From Chryseobacterium sp. MYb7 (GTDB lineage: Bacteria > Bacteroidota > Bacteroidia > Flavobacteriales > Weeksellaceae), in NCBI RefSeq assembly GCF_002979455.1, contig NZ_PCOU01000011.1:1-64000 (forward strand): a DNA stretch of 64,000 bases, in the 5' to 3' direction. The position numbers were made by a program, and so were the translations under genes. Positions within the stretch are counted from its first letter, which is position 1. Each line of letters opens with the position of its first letter. Below are positions 53,906 to 62,995 of this stretch, piece by piece. The notes under the pieces were generated by a model, which saw only the letters and a list, made by a program, of their open reading frames with translations, had not been told where the DNA came from and made no database searches.

Positions 53906-55264
53906 ATGAGTAATTTACAAACATATCAAACTTTTTACTTCGTCGGAATCGGAGGTATCGGAATGAGTGCATTAGCACGCTATTTCAATGCATCCGGGAA
54001 AAAAGTATTGGGCTACGATAAAACCAATACAAAATTGACACGGAACCTAATGAATGAAGGTATTGATATTGTTTTTGAAGACCTTGTTGATGAAAGGATC
54101 ACCTCCCTTCAGAAAGAAGATACTCTCGTAATTTATACTCCAGCGATCAAAACGCTTGGAATCCTTGATTATTTCAACCAAAATCAGTTTGAAGTACTAA
54201 AACGTGCTAAAGTTTTAGGCTTAATTACTGAAAATACAGACTGTATCGCTGTTGCAGGAACTCATGGAAAAACCACCACGTCTACCCTTGTGGCTCATTT
54301 ATGCAAAGAAGCAGATCTTCCTTTCTCATGCTTTTTGGGTGGAATTTCGGAAAACTTTAAATCTAACTTCCTGTACAATGGTTCCACTTATTCTGTAGTA
54401 GAGGCAGATGAATATGACAGAAGCTTCCTGAACCTCTCTCCGGACTGGGCAGTGGTAACTTCTACCGATGCAGACCATCTGGATATCTATGGAGATAAAA
54501 GCCACATTGAAGAAGGATTCAGGCAGTTTGCGGCTTTGGTTCCCAATGATCAGCAGCTTTTTGTAAGAAAAGGACTGGAAATCGGCAGAAACCATCAAAC
54601 TTATGCGGTGAATGAACCAGCAGATTATTATTCGGACAATCTGAGAATGGAGCATGATAAAATTTATTTTGACTTCCATACCCCTACTGAAAAGATTAAA
54701 GATTTTGTCTGGGAAATTCCGGGGATCCATAATGTCGAGAATGCCACTGTAGCACTGGCTATTCTGCATAATTTAGGCGCAGATTTTGATACGCTGAAAA
54801 AGGCAATTGCCAATTTTAAAGGAATTAAAAGAAGATATACTAAACATATTTATCAAAACGGTAAAATTTATATTGATGATTACGCCCATCATCCTACGGA
54901 AATCAATGCTGTAATGGGCTCAATCAAAACATTTTATCCTGATAAAAAACTATTGGTAGCCTTCCAGCCACACCTTTTCAGCAGAACAAGAGATTTTGCA
55001 GACGGATTTGCAGAAAGTTTAAGCAAAGCAGATGAGCTTATCCTTCTAGATATTTACCCTGCAAGAGAACTTCAGGAGAATTTTGAAGGAATTACTTCAA
55101 GCTGGCTGCTGGATAAAGTAACATTAGATAAAAAAGAAGTATCAGCATTATCCGATGCTTTTGAAAAAATAAAAGAAAAAGATTTTGATATCCTTCTAAC
55201 AGTAGGCGCAGGAAATATAGATACCCTGTATGATCCTATTTGTGAATGGATTGAGAAAATTTGA
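53906..55264 (+). CDS. murC: UDP-MurNAc-L-alanine ligase
   Basis: A 452-residue Mur ligase adding the first amino acid, L-alanine. It has an N-terminal Rossmann-type motif GIGGIGMSALAR, the ATP motif AGTHGKTTTST, and the EADEYDRSFL and DDYAHHPTEI blocks. Standard length and position. ftsQ begins 30 bp downstream. Confidence 0.96.
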   Translation: MSNLQTYQTFYFVGIGGIGMSALARYFNASGKKVLGYDKTNTKLTRNLMNEGIDIVFEDLVDERITSLQKEDTLVIYTPAIKTLGILDYFNQNQFEVLKRAKVLGLITENTDCIAVAGTHGKTTTSTLVAHLCKEADLPFSCFLGGISENFKSNFLYNGSTYSVVEADEYDRSFLNLSPDWAVVTSTDADHLDIYGDKSHIEEGFRQFAALVPNDQQLFVRKGLEIGRNHQTYAVNEPADYYSDNLRMEHDKIYFDFHTPTEKIKDFVWEIPGIHNVENATVALAILHNLGADFDTLKKAIANFKGIKRRYTKHIYQNGKIYIDDYAHHPTEINAVMGSIKTFYPDKKLLVAFQPHLFSRTRDFADGFAESLSKADELILLDIYPARELQENFEGITSSWLLDKVTLDKKEVSALSDAFEKIKEKDFDILLTVGAGNIDTLYDPICEWIEKI

Positions 55265-55294
55265 GTATAAACGCAATGCTCGCGAAGAAAAAAT

Positions 55295-56260
55295 ATGAAA
55301 AATAAATACAGAATATTAAAAATTGCTGTCACTGTAATCATCCTTGGATTGTTACTGAGTTTCTCATTGAAGAGATTCAGCCACCAACAGATTACGGACA
55401 ATAAGATTTCTGTAAAAATGAGTGAGAAAACTCCGGTCTATTTCGTGGATGAAAAAGACATCAGGGACCTAGTAAAAAAAGAAAATCCATCAGGAAAAGT
55501 AGGAGACCTTAATATCCCTTCTTTAGAAAAAAGAATAAATTCTCTTCCGGCTGTTGACAGTGCCAATGTCTACTTGAATCTGAACGGAAAGCTGAATCTG
55601 GATATCAAGCAGAGAGTTCCTATATTCAGGCTGAATAAAGAGGGAAAAGACTTTTATGTAGATGAAAAAGGAATTGAATTCCCTATCTCCAGAACGTATT
55701 CACATCCGTGTATGCTGGTAACCGGAAATGTAAAGCCGGATGAATATGAAAAACTGGCAGAACTGGTAGAAAAAATTGATAAAGATGATTTCAGTAAAAA
55801 ATATTTTATCGGAATCTCAAAAAATAAAGAGAGTTACAGCCTTCTGACAAGCGAAGGAAACTACAGAGTAGAGATCGGAGATCTTGACAATATTGATTTT
55901 AAAGTAAAAGGATTTAAAACTTTCGTAGAAAAATACCTGGTCTATCAGGACCCTCAGAAATACAGCATGGTTTCTGTAAAATATCAGAACCAGATTGTCA
56001 CTACTTTAAATCCATATTTTAAAGAAAATGACAGTATTTTAAAAGCAGGAAAAATGGAATTGGCAAAAGCCCCTACAATAGCGGCTAAAAAAACAGAAAC
56101 TAAACCAAAAATAGCGGAAGCGAAAAAAGCAAGTTCCACACCGGCCAAACCGAAAGAGGCTACAAAGACAAAAACACATACAAAGGAAACGAAAAAAACA
56201 GAGAAAAAATCCACTGCCTCGGCAAAACCCAAGCCCAAGGCAAAAGTAAAAATAGAATAA
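55295..56260 (+). CDS. ftsQ: FtsQ/DivIB-type division protein
   Basis: A 321-residue single-pass protein. The TM helix lies at about residues 8-25. The periplasmic part has a POTRA-like domain (about 40-110, IPSLEKRINSLPAVDSANVYLNLNG) and a beta domain. The last 65 residues are a Lys/Ala/Pro/Thr-rich low-complexity tail (AKKTETKPKIAEAKK... ) absent from E. coli FtsQ, which may bind anionic wall or lipid. Position between murC and ftsA supports the name. Confidence 0.88.
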   Translation: MKNKYRILKIAVTVIILGLLLSFSLKRFSHQQITDNKISVKMSEKTPVYFVDEKDIRDLVKKENPSGKVGDLNIPSLEKRINSLPAVDSANVYLNLNGKLNLDIKQRVPIFRLNKEGKDFYVDEKGIEFPISRTYSHPCMLVTGNVKPDEYEKLAELVEKIDKDDFSKKYFIGISKNKESYSLLTSEGNYRVEIGDLDNIDFKVKGFKTFVEKYLVYQDPQKYSMVSVKYQNQIVTTLNPYFKENDSILKAGKMELAKAPTIAAKKTETKPKIAEAKKASSTPAKPKEATKTKTHTKETKKTEKKSTASAKPKPKAKVKIE

Positions 56261-56345
56261 GTCCTTCAGGACATTTAATACACAAATAGGATAATATCCT
56301 TACAGAAAAAAGGAAATAAGTAGAAAAAATCAAATCGATATAAAA

Positions 56346-57731
56346 ATGGAAAATCAAGAGTATTCAGTAGGTCTGGACATCGGGACAACGAAGATAGTCG
56401 CGATTGTCGGAAGAAGGAATGCACACGGGAAGATAGAAGTTCTCGGTGTAGGAAAAGCTAAAAGTCTTGGTGTTCATAAAGGGATTGTGAATAATATTTC
56501 ACAAACCATCAATTCAATCAAGGCTGCAGTATCCGAAGCACAGTCCAGTGCTGGCGTTCCTATCCGCAAAGTCACGGTAGGTATTGCAGGAAAACACATA
56601 CGTTCTCTGCAGCACTCCGATTATATTATGCGTGAACATCCTGATAAATTTATTACAGACGATGACATCGAAGCATTAAAAGATCAGGTAAAAAAGCTGG
56701 TCATGCTTCCTGGAGAAGAAATTATCCACGTACTTCCTCAAGAATATAAAGTGGATTCCGAGGGGGAAATTCAAGAACCCGTTGGGATGCATGGAAAGCG
56801 TTTAGAAGCTAACTTCCACGTTGTAGTAGGCCAAATGGGCAGCATCAGAAATATTGCAAGATGCGTTCGTGAAGCCGGTTTAGAAATGGAAGCTCTTACT
56901 TTAGAGCCATTAGCCTCTTCAGAAGCTGTTCTTACAAAAGAAGAGAAAGAAGCTGGTGTAGCCATTGTGGACATTGGTGGTGGAACTACAGATATTGCTA
57001 TATTTAAAGATAATATCATCCGTCATACCTGTGTGATCCCATACGGAGGCGGAATTATTACCGAAGATATCAAAGAAGGATGCTCTATTATCGAGAAACA
57101 TGCAGAACAACTGAAAGTAAAATTCGGTTCGGCTGTTCCCGAATTAGAAAAAGACAGTACTTTTGTAACTATTCCGGGGCTTCACGGAAGACCTGACAAA
57201 GAGATTTCTTTAAAAACTTTAGCACAGATCATCAATGCGAGAGTAGAAGAAGTTTTGGAAATGGTCAATACAGAACTGAAAGCTTACGGTGCTTTTGAAC
57301 AAAAGAAAAAATTGATTGCCGGAATCGTCCTTACCGGTGGTGGTTCAAACCTTAAACACCTTCGTCAGCTGGCCAATTATACTACAGGTTTTGACAGCAG
57401 AATCGGTTTTGCGAATGAATATATTGCCAACGATAAAAATCAGTACCTGAAAGGCCCTGAATTTGCTACGTCTATCGGGTTACTGATGGAGAGTTTAAAG
57501 ATCAGAGACAAAAAGCAGAATGCTGATGAAATCATAGAAGTTGTTGCAGAACAGCCAAAGCCGGAAACCACTTCGGTACAGACAGAAACGGTTCAACCGG
57601 TTCAGCAGGCAGCACCTGTTCAGGAGCAGCAGTCTTTTGAAAATGAAAGACAGGAGAACAGAAAGGCGAAATTGACCTTCGGGCAGTCGCTTATGGAAAA
57701 AGTAAAAAAATTCTTTGAAGAAGTAGAGTAA
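56346..57731 (+). CDS. ftsA: Cell division protein FtsA
   Basis: A 461-residue actin-fold ATPase that tethers FtsZ to the membrane. It carries GLDIGTTKIVAIVG (phosphate 1), VDIGGGTTDIAIF (phosphate 2) and VLTGGGSNLK (adenosine). A variable Gln/Pro/Val-rich linker (about 395-440) leads to a C-terminal amphipathic helix (GQSLMEKVKKFFEEVE), the membrane-targeting sequence. Confidence 0.96.
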   Translation: MENQEYSVGLDIGTTKIVAIVGRRNAHGKIEVLGVGKAKSLGVHKGIVNNISQTINSIKAAVSEAQSSAGVPIRKVTVGIAGKHIRSLQHSDYIMREHPDKFITDDDIEALKDQVKKLVMLPGEEIIHVLPQEYKVDSEGEIQEPVGMHGKRLEANFHVVVGQMGSIRNIARCVREAGLEMEALTLEPLASSEAVLTKEEKEAGVAIVDIGGGTTDIAIFKDNIIRHTCVIPYGGGIITEDIKEGCSIIEKHAEQLKVKFGSAVPELEKDSTFVTIPGLHGRPDKEISLKTLAQIINARVEEVLEMVNTELKAYGAFEQKKKLIAGIVLTGGGSNLKHLRQLANYTTGFDSRIGFANEYIANDKNQYLKGPEFATSIGLLMESLKIRDKKQNADEIIEVVAEQPKPETTSVQTETVQPVQQAAPVQEQQSFENERQENRKAKLTFGQSLMEKVKKFFEEVE

Positions 57732-57822
57732 ATTATAAATGATGAATGATAAGCGATAAACGATCTTTTCCTTATCAATTATCATTGATCAATTATCAAT
57801 TATAATTATTAAAAGTATAGTT
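57732..57822 (+). repeat. AT-rich repetitive spacer between ftsA and ftsZ
   Basis: Multiple ATTATCA/ATTGATCAATTATCAAT units, related to 48848-48901. No gene. Confidence 0.45.
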
Positions 57823-59733
57823 ATGGAAAATATAGGTACACAAGGATTTTCATTTGATTTGCCAAAAGGAAATTCATCCATTATAAAAGTAATCGGTGTA
57901 GGGGGCGGTGGAAACAACGCTCTGAAGCACATGTACGAGAAAGGAATTCACGGAGTAGACTTCGTGATCTGTAATACGGATGCTCAAACTCTAGATAATA
58001 ACCCTGTTGCCAATAAAGTACAATTGGGGACTACCATTACCGAAGGTCTAGGAGCTGGAGCTGATCCTGAAGTGGGAGAAAAATCAGCAATAGAAAGTAT
58101 TGAAGACATCAAGGCTGCTATGGGCCAAAACACCAAAATGGTGTTCATCACTGCCGGAATGGGTGGTGGTACAGGTACCGGAGCTGCTCCAGTCATTGCT
58201 AAAGTAGCAAAAGACATGGGAATTTTAACGGTAGGTATTGTTACCGTTCCTTTTAGCTTTGAAGGTAAAAGAAGATTAGATCAGGCCGAAAATGGTCTTG
58301 ACAAGCTAAAAAATAATGTTGATTCATTAATTGTTATCAATAATGATAAATTAAGACAACAATTTGGAAACCTTGGATTCAAACAGGGATTCTCAAAAGC
58401 TGATGAAGTTCTAGCCAATGCGGCAAAAGGTATGGCAGAAGTTATTACAGGATACTTTGATGTAAACATTGACTTTAGAGATGCTAAATCTGTGCTTCAG
58501 AATTCTGGTACAGCATTGATGTCTACGGGAACAGCTTCAGGTGAAAATAAAGCTGAAGAAGCAGTAAGAAAAGCCCTTGATTCCCCATTATTGAATGATA
58601 ATAAGATTACAGGTGCTAAAAACGTTTTATTGTTGATCAGAAGTGGTGCTGAAGAAGTTACGATGGACGAAATCGGTATCATTATGGACCACATCCAGAA
58701 AGAAGCAGGAAACACTGCAGATATTATCTTCGGGGTAGGTGCAGATGAAGAATTAGGGGATGCAGTAAGCGTTCTTGTTATTGCTACAGGATTCTCAAAC
58801 GAGAATAAGAAATTTGCAGGACCCACAGAAAAAATCAGAATCAGCCTTAACGATAGTTTTGAAGCTCAAAAAAACTCTCCTTTCAAAACAAGAGAGGAAA
58901 GAGAATCAGCTCCTGAAACAACACATGATTTTGGCGGTAAAAACCTTTTCAGACTAGATGACGAGGACCATAACACTCCCTTCAATACAGCATCTACGGA
59001 AAAAAAAATGATTATTGAAGAAGAGCAGCCAAGAACTGAAATAAAATTCTTTGATAAAGAGGAAGATACCGTAAATACTCCTGAACAAAACTGGAGAAAT
59101 GAAGAAGAAGAACAGGAATACAGCTTGCTTTCAATTGATGAAGAGAATGAAGATCCAAATGATCTTGAAATCCAGTCTTTTTCATTTGATTTTGAAGATA
59201 AAAAAGATGAGCCACAATCCGGGACTACCTTCAACAACTCTTTTTCTGAGGAAAAACCTGTTGAATTCAGTTTCTTTGTAAACGAGCCTGTAAGAAATGA
59301 GCCTAATACTGATTTCGGACAGCCAAAAGCGGAGTTTAATACGCCTACCAATGCTGCGGTAGCAGAGCCTGCTCAAAAGATTGAAACATTCTACCAAAAG
59401 CAGGAAGAGCCAAAAGCAGAAACAAAACCTGCATTTGAAAACAAAACAGAAATTGAAACTCCAAAAACTGAAGAATCAGAATTCACGTTTGTGAATAAAA
59501 CGATGGATCAGGAAAGAGTCATTGAAAGAAGAAATAAATTAAAAGAATTCAACTCACGCTACCAAAGTTTTGACAGCACAAGTGAGTTTGAATCTATTCC
59601 TGCTTTCAAAAGAAAAAATATCTCGATTGACGGAAACAATGCCTCAGATCAGAACATCAATACGTATCTGTCTGACAACAATGGATCTATGCAGATCAGA
59701 GAAAACAGATTTTTAAATAAAGACGTTGATTAA
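57823..59733 (+). CDS. ftsZ: Cell division protein FtsZ with long C-terminal linker
   Basis: A 636-residue tubulin-like GTPase that forms the Z ring. The GTPase domain (residues about 15-335) has the motifs GVGGGGNNALKHM, GMGGGTGTGAAPVIA and NNDKL. A very long acidic, Pro/Glu/Asn-rich linker (about 335-590) follows. The FtsA-binding peptide-like motif IPAFKRKN is at residues 592-599, but 37 residues follow it, whereas in most bacteria this peptide ends the protein. Confidence 0.96.
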   Translation: MENIGTQGFSFDLPKGNSSIIKVIGVGGGGNNALKHMYEKGIHGVDFVICNTDAQTLDNNPVANKVQLGTTITEGLGAGADPEVGEKSAIESIEDIKAAMGQNTKMVFITAGMGGGTGTGAAPVIAKVAKDMGILTVGIVTVPFSFEGKRRLDQAENGLDKLKNNVDSLIVINNDKLRQQFGNLGFKQGFSKADEVLANAAKGMAEVITGYFDVNIDFRDAKSVLQNSGTALMSTGTASGENKAEEAVRKALDSPLLNDNKITGAKNVLLLIRSGAEEVTMDEIGIIMDHIQKEAGNTADIIFGVGADEELGDAVSVLVIATGFSNENKKFAGPTEKIRISLNDSFEAQKNSPFKTREERESAPETTHDFGGKNLFRLDDEDHNTPFNTASTEKKMIIEEEQPRTEIKFFDKEEDTVNTPEQNWRNEEEEQEYSLLSIDEENEDPNDLEIQSFSFDFEDKKDEPQSGTTFNNSFSEEKPVEFSFFVNEPVRNEPNTDFGQPKAEFNTPTNAAVAEPAQKIETFYQKQEEPKAETKPAFENKTEIETPKTEESEFTFVNKTMDQERVIERRNKLKEFNSRYQSFDSTSEFESIPAFKRKNISIDGNNASDQNINTYLSDNNGSMQIRENRFLNKDVD

Positions 59734-59823
59734 ATGCTATAAGCAGTACGCAGTAAGCCATAGGCTATCCCAGCCGGATCAAAAAGCTTACTGCTTATTG
59801 CCTAAAGCCTAAAGCATATAAAC
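59734..59823 (+). repeat. Repetitive spacer after ftsZ
   Basis: Imperfect TAAGC/AAAGC repeats; TAAGCAGTACGCAGTAAGC in the first half is partly the reverse complement of GCTTACTGCTTA in the second half, so the transcript could fold. Confidence 0.45.
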
Positions 59824-60270
59824 ATGAGTTTAGAAAATATAATAAGCGAAGCTATAAAAACAGCCATGAGAGAAAAAGACAGAGTAGCTCTGGATTCTCT
59901 TCGTGCTGTAAAATCTCAAATTCTTCTTTTAAAAACAGAAGCAAGAGGCGCTGAAGTTTCTGCTGAGCAGGAAATTGCCATTCTGCAGAGAATGATCAAG
60001 CAGCGTAAAGATTCTTTTGAGCAGTTCACCGCTCAGGGCAGACAGGATCTTGCAGAAGTAGAAGAAGCTCAAAGTAAAGTCATTGAAAAGTTTTTACCTC
60101 AACAGCTTTCTTCTGAAGAATTAGAAACAGAAATTAAAAATATTATTTCTGAAACCGGAGCTGAATCTATCAAAGATTTAGGGAAGGTAATGGGAGCTGC
60201 CTCAAAAGCTTTAGCCGGAAAATCAGACGGAAAAAGCATTTCCGAGATGGCTAAAAAGCTCCTTTCATAA
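59824..60270 (+). CDS. GatB/YqeY domain protein
   Basis: A 148-residue stand-alone GatB/YqeY-type helical domain (RMIKQRKDSFEQFTAQGR; C-terminal IKDLGKVMGAASKALAGKSDG). The domain resembles the tRNA-binding tail of GatB, but free YqeY proteins have no proven function. It follows ftsZ and probably closes the transcript ending at the 60372-60411 hairpin. Confidence 0.9.
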   Translation: MSLENIISEAIKTAMREKDRVALDSLRAVKSQILLLKTEARGAEVSAEQEIAILQRMIKQRKDSFEQFTAQGRQDLAEVEEAQSKVIEKFLPQQLSSEELETEIKNIISETGAESIKDLGKVMGAASKALAGKSDGKSISEMAKKLLS

Positions 60271-60371
60271 TGTGATCCGGTTTCGGGTTTTGGGGATTGA
60301 TCTCAAATTCCGGAAACATGCATCTCATTCCATAACTAAGGATATACAACCTTTGCATATCGATTTGATTA

Positions 60372-60411
60372 GAAGCCCGGAACTCTTCAGTTCCGGGCTT
60401 CACTTTGTTTG
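60372..60411 (+). terminator. Terminator of the dcw/yqeY transcript
   Basis: GAAGCCCGGAACT (60372-60384) pairs perfectly with AGTTCCGGGCTTC (60389-60401), followed by ACTTTGTTTG. Confidence 0.8.
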
Positions 60412-60675
60412 GATATTAAAGTTTGTTAATCAGTTTGATTCTAAACTGAAAAAAAGAATTAAGATACTACCATATTTCAGAAAGTATTTAAGTGATTGAT
60501 TGCTTGAGGGAAAGCTTTTAAATGTTTTTTCACGGTCGTTTGTTTTTCAGAATCATTTCAAATTTAACAATAATATTTTATTATTCCTAATTTTAATTCA
60601 TGTTTTTTAGAATATTATTACAATATTAATATTTGATTAATTTTTTATGACTAAACGATTGATAGTTTTTATATA

Positions 60676-60706
60676 TTGAAGAAAAGCAAAGAATTGCTTA
60701 ACTTTG
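60676..60706 (+). promoter_or_regulatory. Bacilliredoxin promoter (-33 and -7)
   Basis: TTG at 60676-60678 and TAACTTTG at 60699-60706 are 20 bp apart, an exact fit to the Bacteroidota housekeeping promoter. The ATG is at 60729. Confidence 0.75.
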
Positions 60707-60728
60707 TAGAGATAAAAAACAATAATAT

Positions 60729-61139
60729 ATGTATCCAACAGATTTGGTAATGCCTATGAAGGCAGAGCTTACAGATAAAGGTTTCCAGGATTTAACAACT
60801 CCAACTCAGGTAGAAGAAGCTTTGAAGCAGTCAGGAACTACTTTATTGGTCATCAATTCCGTATGTGGCTGTGCTGCAGGAGCTGCAAGACCAGGAGTAG
60901 TATACTCTTTGACAGGAGATAAGAAACCTGATCACTTAACAACTGTATTTGCAGGATTTGATACTGAGGCTGTAGTAGAAGCAAGAAAACACCTTGCTCC
61001 ATTCCCTCCAAGTTCTCCATGTGTAGCCCTTTTCAAAGATGGCGAATTGGTTCACATGCTGGAAAGACACCACATCGAAGGAAACCCTGCAGGAGCTATC
61101 GCAGCAAACCTTCAGGCTGCATACGATGAGTATTGCTAG
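60729..61139 (+). CDS. BrxA/BrxB family bacilliredoxin
   Basis: A 136-residue thioredoxin-fold protein of the YphP/YqiW (bacilliredoxin) family. The active site is CGC (Cys46-Gly-Cys48) in NSVCGCAAGAARPG, and a third Cys lies in SSPCVALF. In Bacillus these proteins remove bacillithiol from proteins; whether this organism makes bacillithiol cannot be seen in the window. It stands alone with a strong promoter and terminator. Confidence 0.92.
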   Translation: MYPTDLVMPMKAELTDKGFQDLTTPTQVEEALKQSGTTLLVINSVCGCAAGAARPGVVYSLTGDKKPDHLTTVFAGFDTEAVVEARKHLAPFPPSSPCVALFKDGELVHMLERHHIEGNPAGAIAANLQAAYDEYC

Positions 61140-61159
61140 TAAACAATAAACTAAATATC

Positions 61160-61191
61160 AAACCGTTACAGATTTTGTAACGGTTTTTTTA
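61160..61191 (+). terminator. Bacilliredoxin terminator
   Basis: AAACCGTTACA (61160-61170) pairs perfectly with TGTAACGGTTT (61176-61186), then a T run. Confidence 0.9.
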
Positions 61192-61231
61192 TTTAATCAC
61201 TTAAAAAATTTTCTGAAAATTCAAATATCAT

Positions 61232-61239
61232 TATATTTG
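61232..61239 (+). promoter_or_regulatory. -7 box of the GH3-family gene
   Basis: TATATTTG matches TAnnTTTG exactly and ends five bases before the ATG at 61245, so the mRNA is probably leaderless. Confidence 0.6.
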
Positions 61240-61244
61240 TTGGA

Positions 61245-62759
61245 ATGGCAACCAAAGCACTTTTCAACACCGTAGTCAACTGGTTCATCCGACAAAGGAT
61301 AGACCAGATACAGAATTTCATGGATCATCCCATTGAAACTCAGAAAGGTATACTCTTTTCTCAATTGTTTCATGCGGAGGACACAGAATATGGTAGGCTG
61401 TACGGATTCAATTCTATATCAAGTTATCAGGATTTTAAAAACAAGGTTCCTATTGTTACCTATGAAGAAATGGAGCCCTATATTGAAAAAGCAAGACAGG
61501 GGCAGAAGGATGTAAGCTGGCCCGGACTTATTAAACATTTTGCCAAATCATCGGGAACCACCAATGCCAAGAGCAAATTTATCCCTATCTCTGCGGAAAG
61601 CCTTGAATACTGCCACATGAAGGCAGGAAAGGATATGGTTTCCATTTATGCCAATAATCACCCCGAAAATCAGCTTTTTAATTATAAAAATTTACGCCTC
61701 GGGGGAAGTTCAGAATTATATGCAGATTTCAATACAAAATTTGGAGATTTATCGGCCATTTTAATTGACAATCTTCCATTTTGGGTAGAAATTACCACTA
61801 CTCCCAGCAAGAAGGTTTCTTTAATGGGAGAATGGGAAAGCAAACTGAAAGCAATCACCTCTGAAGTAAAAAATGAAGATGTGGGAAGTATCCTTGGGGT
61901 ACCAAGCTGGATGATGGTTCTTCTGCAAAGAGTAGTAAAGGAATCTAATATTGAAAGTATTTCGGAGCTGTGGCCTAATCTGGAGGTATTTTTCCACGGC
62001 GGAATTAGTTTTAAGCCCTACAAGGAACAATTCAGACAGATCATCGGAAAAAACATCAATTACTACGAAATTTACAATGCTTCTGAAGGTTTCTTCGGCA
62101 TACAGGATAGATCAGATAGTGATGAAATGCTTCTGATGCTGGATTATGGTATTTTTTACGAATTCATTCCTATGGATCAGTTCCATTTTTCAAATCCAAA
62201 GGTGGTAAGCCTGGAAGACGTGGAAGTTGGAAAAAACTATGCGATGGTGATTACCACCAATGGAGGCCTTTGGAGATACCTGATTGGCGATACCGTTGTC
62301 TTTACATCTACCAACCCGTTCAGAATAAAAATAACAGGAAGAACAAAACATTATATCAATGCCTTTGGGGAAGAACTGATGATTACCAATGTGGAATCAG
62401 CCCTTTCAAAAGCCTGCGAATTAACAGGAGCACAGATCACGGATTTCACAGGAGCCCCAGTTTTCATGAAAGGAAATGAAGGCGGTGCCCATGAATGGAT
62501 CTTTGAATTCAGCCAGCATCCGGATAACCTGGACAGCTTTATTGATGCTTTTGATAAGCATTTAAAGACCATCAACTCAGACTACGAAGCAAAGAGATAC
62601 AATAATATAACACTTAAGAGACCTATTGTACATATTGCTAAAAGCAATCTGTTCTATCATTGGCTGGAAGGCAAAGGAAAGCTTGGCGGGCAAAATAAAG
62701 TCCCTAGATTAAGCAATGACAGAGAATACATCGACCCATTGCTGGAAATGAATAAATAA
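61245..62759 (+). CDS. GH3-family acyl-adenylating enzyme
   Basis: A 504-residue protein of the GH3 (auxin-responsive promoter) family, part of the adenylate-forming superfamily. Key segments are the phosphate-binding FAKSSGTTNAKSKFIP (residues about 102-117), YNASEGFFGIQ and LWRYLIGDTVVF, and KITGRTKHYINAFGEELM near the hinge. Plant GH3 enzymes join amino acids to acyl acids through acyl-AMP; the bacterial substrate is unknown. Transcribed alone. Confidence 0.88.
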   Translation: MATKALFNTVVNWFIRQRIDQIQNFMDHPIETQKGILFSQLFHAEDTEYGRLYGFNSISSYQDFKNKVPIVTYEEMEPYIEKARQGQKDVSWPGLIKHFAKSSGTTNAKSKFIPISAESLEYCHMKAGKDMVSIYANNHPENQLFNYKNLRLGGSSELYADFNTKFGDLSAILIDNLPFWVEITTTPSKKVSLMGEWESKLKAITSEVKNEDVGSILGVPSWMMVLLQRVVKESNIESISELWPNLEVFFHGGISFKPYKEQFRQIIGKNINYYEIYNASEGFFGIQDRSDSDEMLLMLDYGIFYEFIPMDQFHFSNPKVVSLEDVEVGKNYAMVITTNGGLWRYLIGDTVVFTSTNPFRIKITGRTKHYINAFGEELMITNVESALSKACELTGAQITDFTGAPVFMKGNEGGAHEWIFEFSQHPDNLDSFIDAFDKHLKTINSDYEAKRYNNITLKRPIVHIAKSNLFYHWLEGKGKLGGQNKVPRLSNDREYIDPLLEMNK

Positions 62760-62959
62760 AGAGTATTTCTTAAACGCAAAAAATTAGTAATTCGAATGTT
62801 TTATTTTAGGAGGCTAAGAATAGGGCTGCTAATTAAGCGCAATGCCTGTGCGCACACTTCATAAAAATCAATCTATAGATTCAACCTTTGCTCCCTCAAA
62901 ATATTACGATATCAAAATAGAAACTTTGCGTTTAAAATATAATCTTGCAAGAAAAATAA
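62760..62959. other. Intergenic, no gene seen
   Basis: AT-rich with a few repeat-like pieces (AAACTTTGCGTTTAAAATAT at 62920-62939). No feature is supported apart from the terminator that follows. Confidence 0.4.
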
Positions 62960-62992
62960 AAAAGCCGTAATTCTGATTGAATTACGGCTTTT
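62960..62992. terminator. Bidirectional terminator between GH3 and lipoprotein genes
   Basis: AAAAGCCGTAATTC (62960-62973) pairs perfectly with GAATTACGGCTTTT (62979-62992), with A/T-rich flanks on both strands. Confidence 0.85.
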
Positions 62993-62995
62993 GCT

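Larger units (their letters stand above)
60271..60728. other. Intergenic region with terminator and bacilliredoxin promoter
   Basis: After yqeY comes a perfect 13-bp hairpin at 60372-60401. Between it and the promoter at 60676-60706 the sequence is very AT-rich with no feature I can support. A 75-codon open frame (60272-60499) is crossed by the hairpin and looks like chance. Confidence 0.6.

Noticed and set aside
60272-60499. 75-codon frame after yqeY
   Set aside because: It spans the perfect 13-bp terminator hairpin at 60372-60401 and has no recognisable domain.
62960-62992. A further TTACGG operator (CCGTAA...TTACGG)
   Set aside because: The arms are in the opposite order and form a terminator stem; there is no -7 box at 21 bp.
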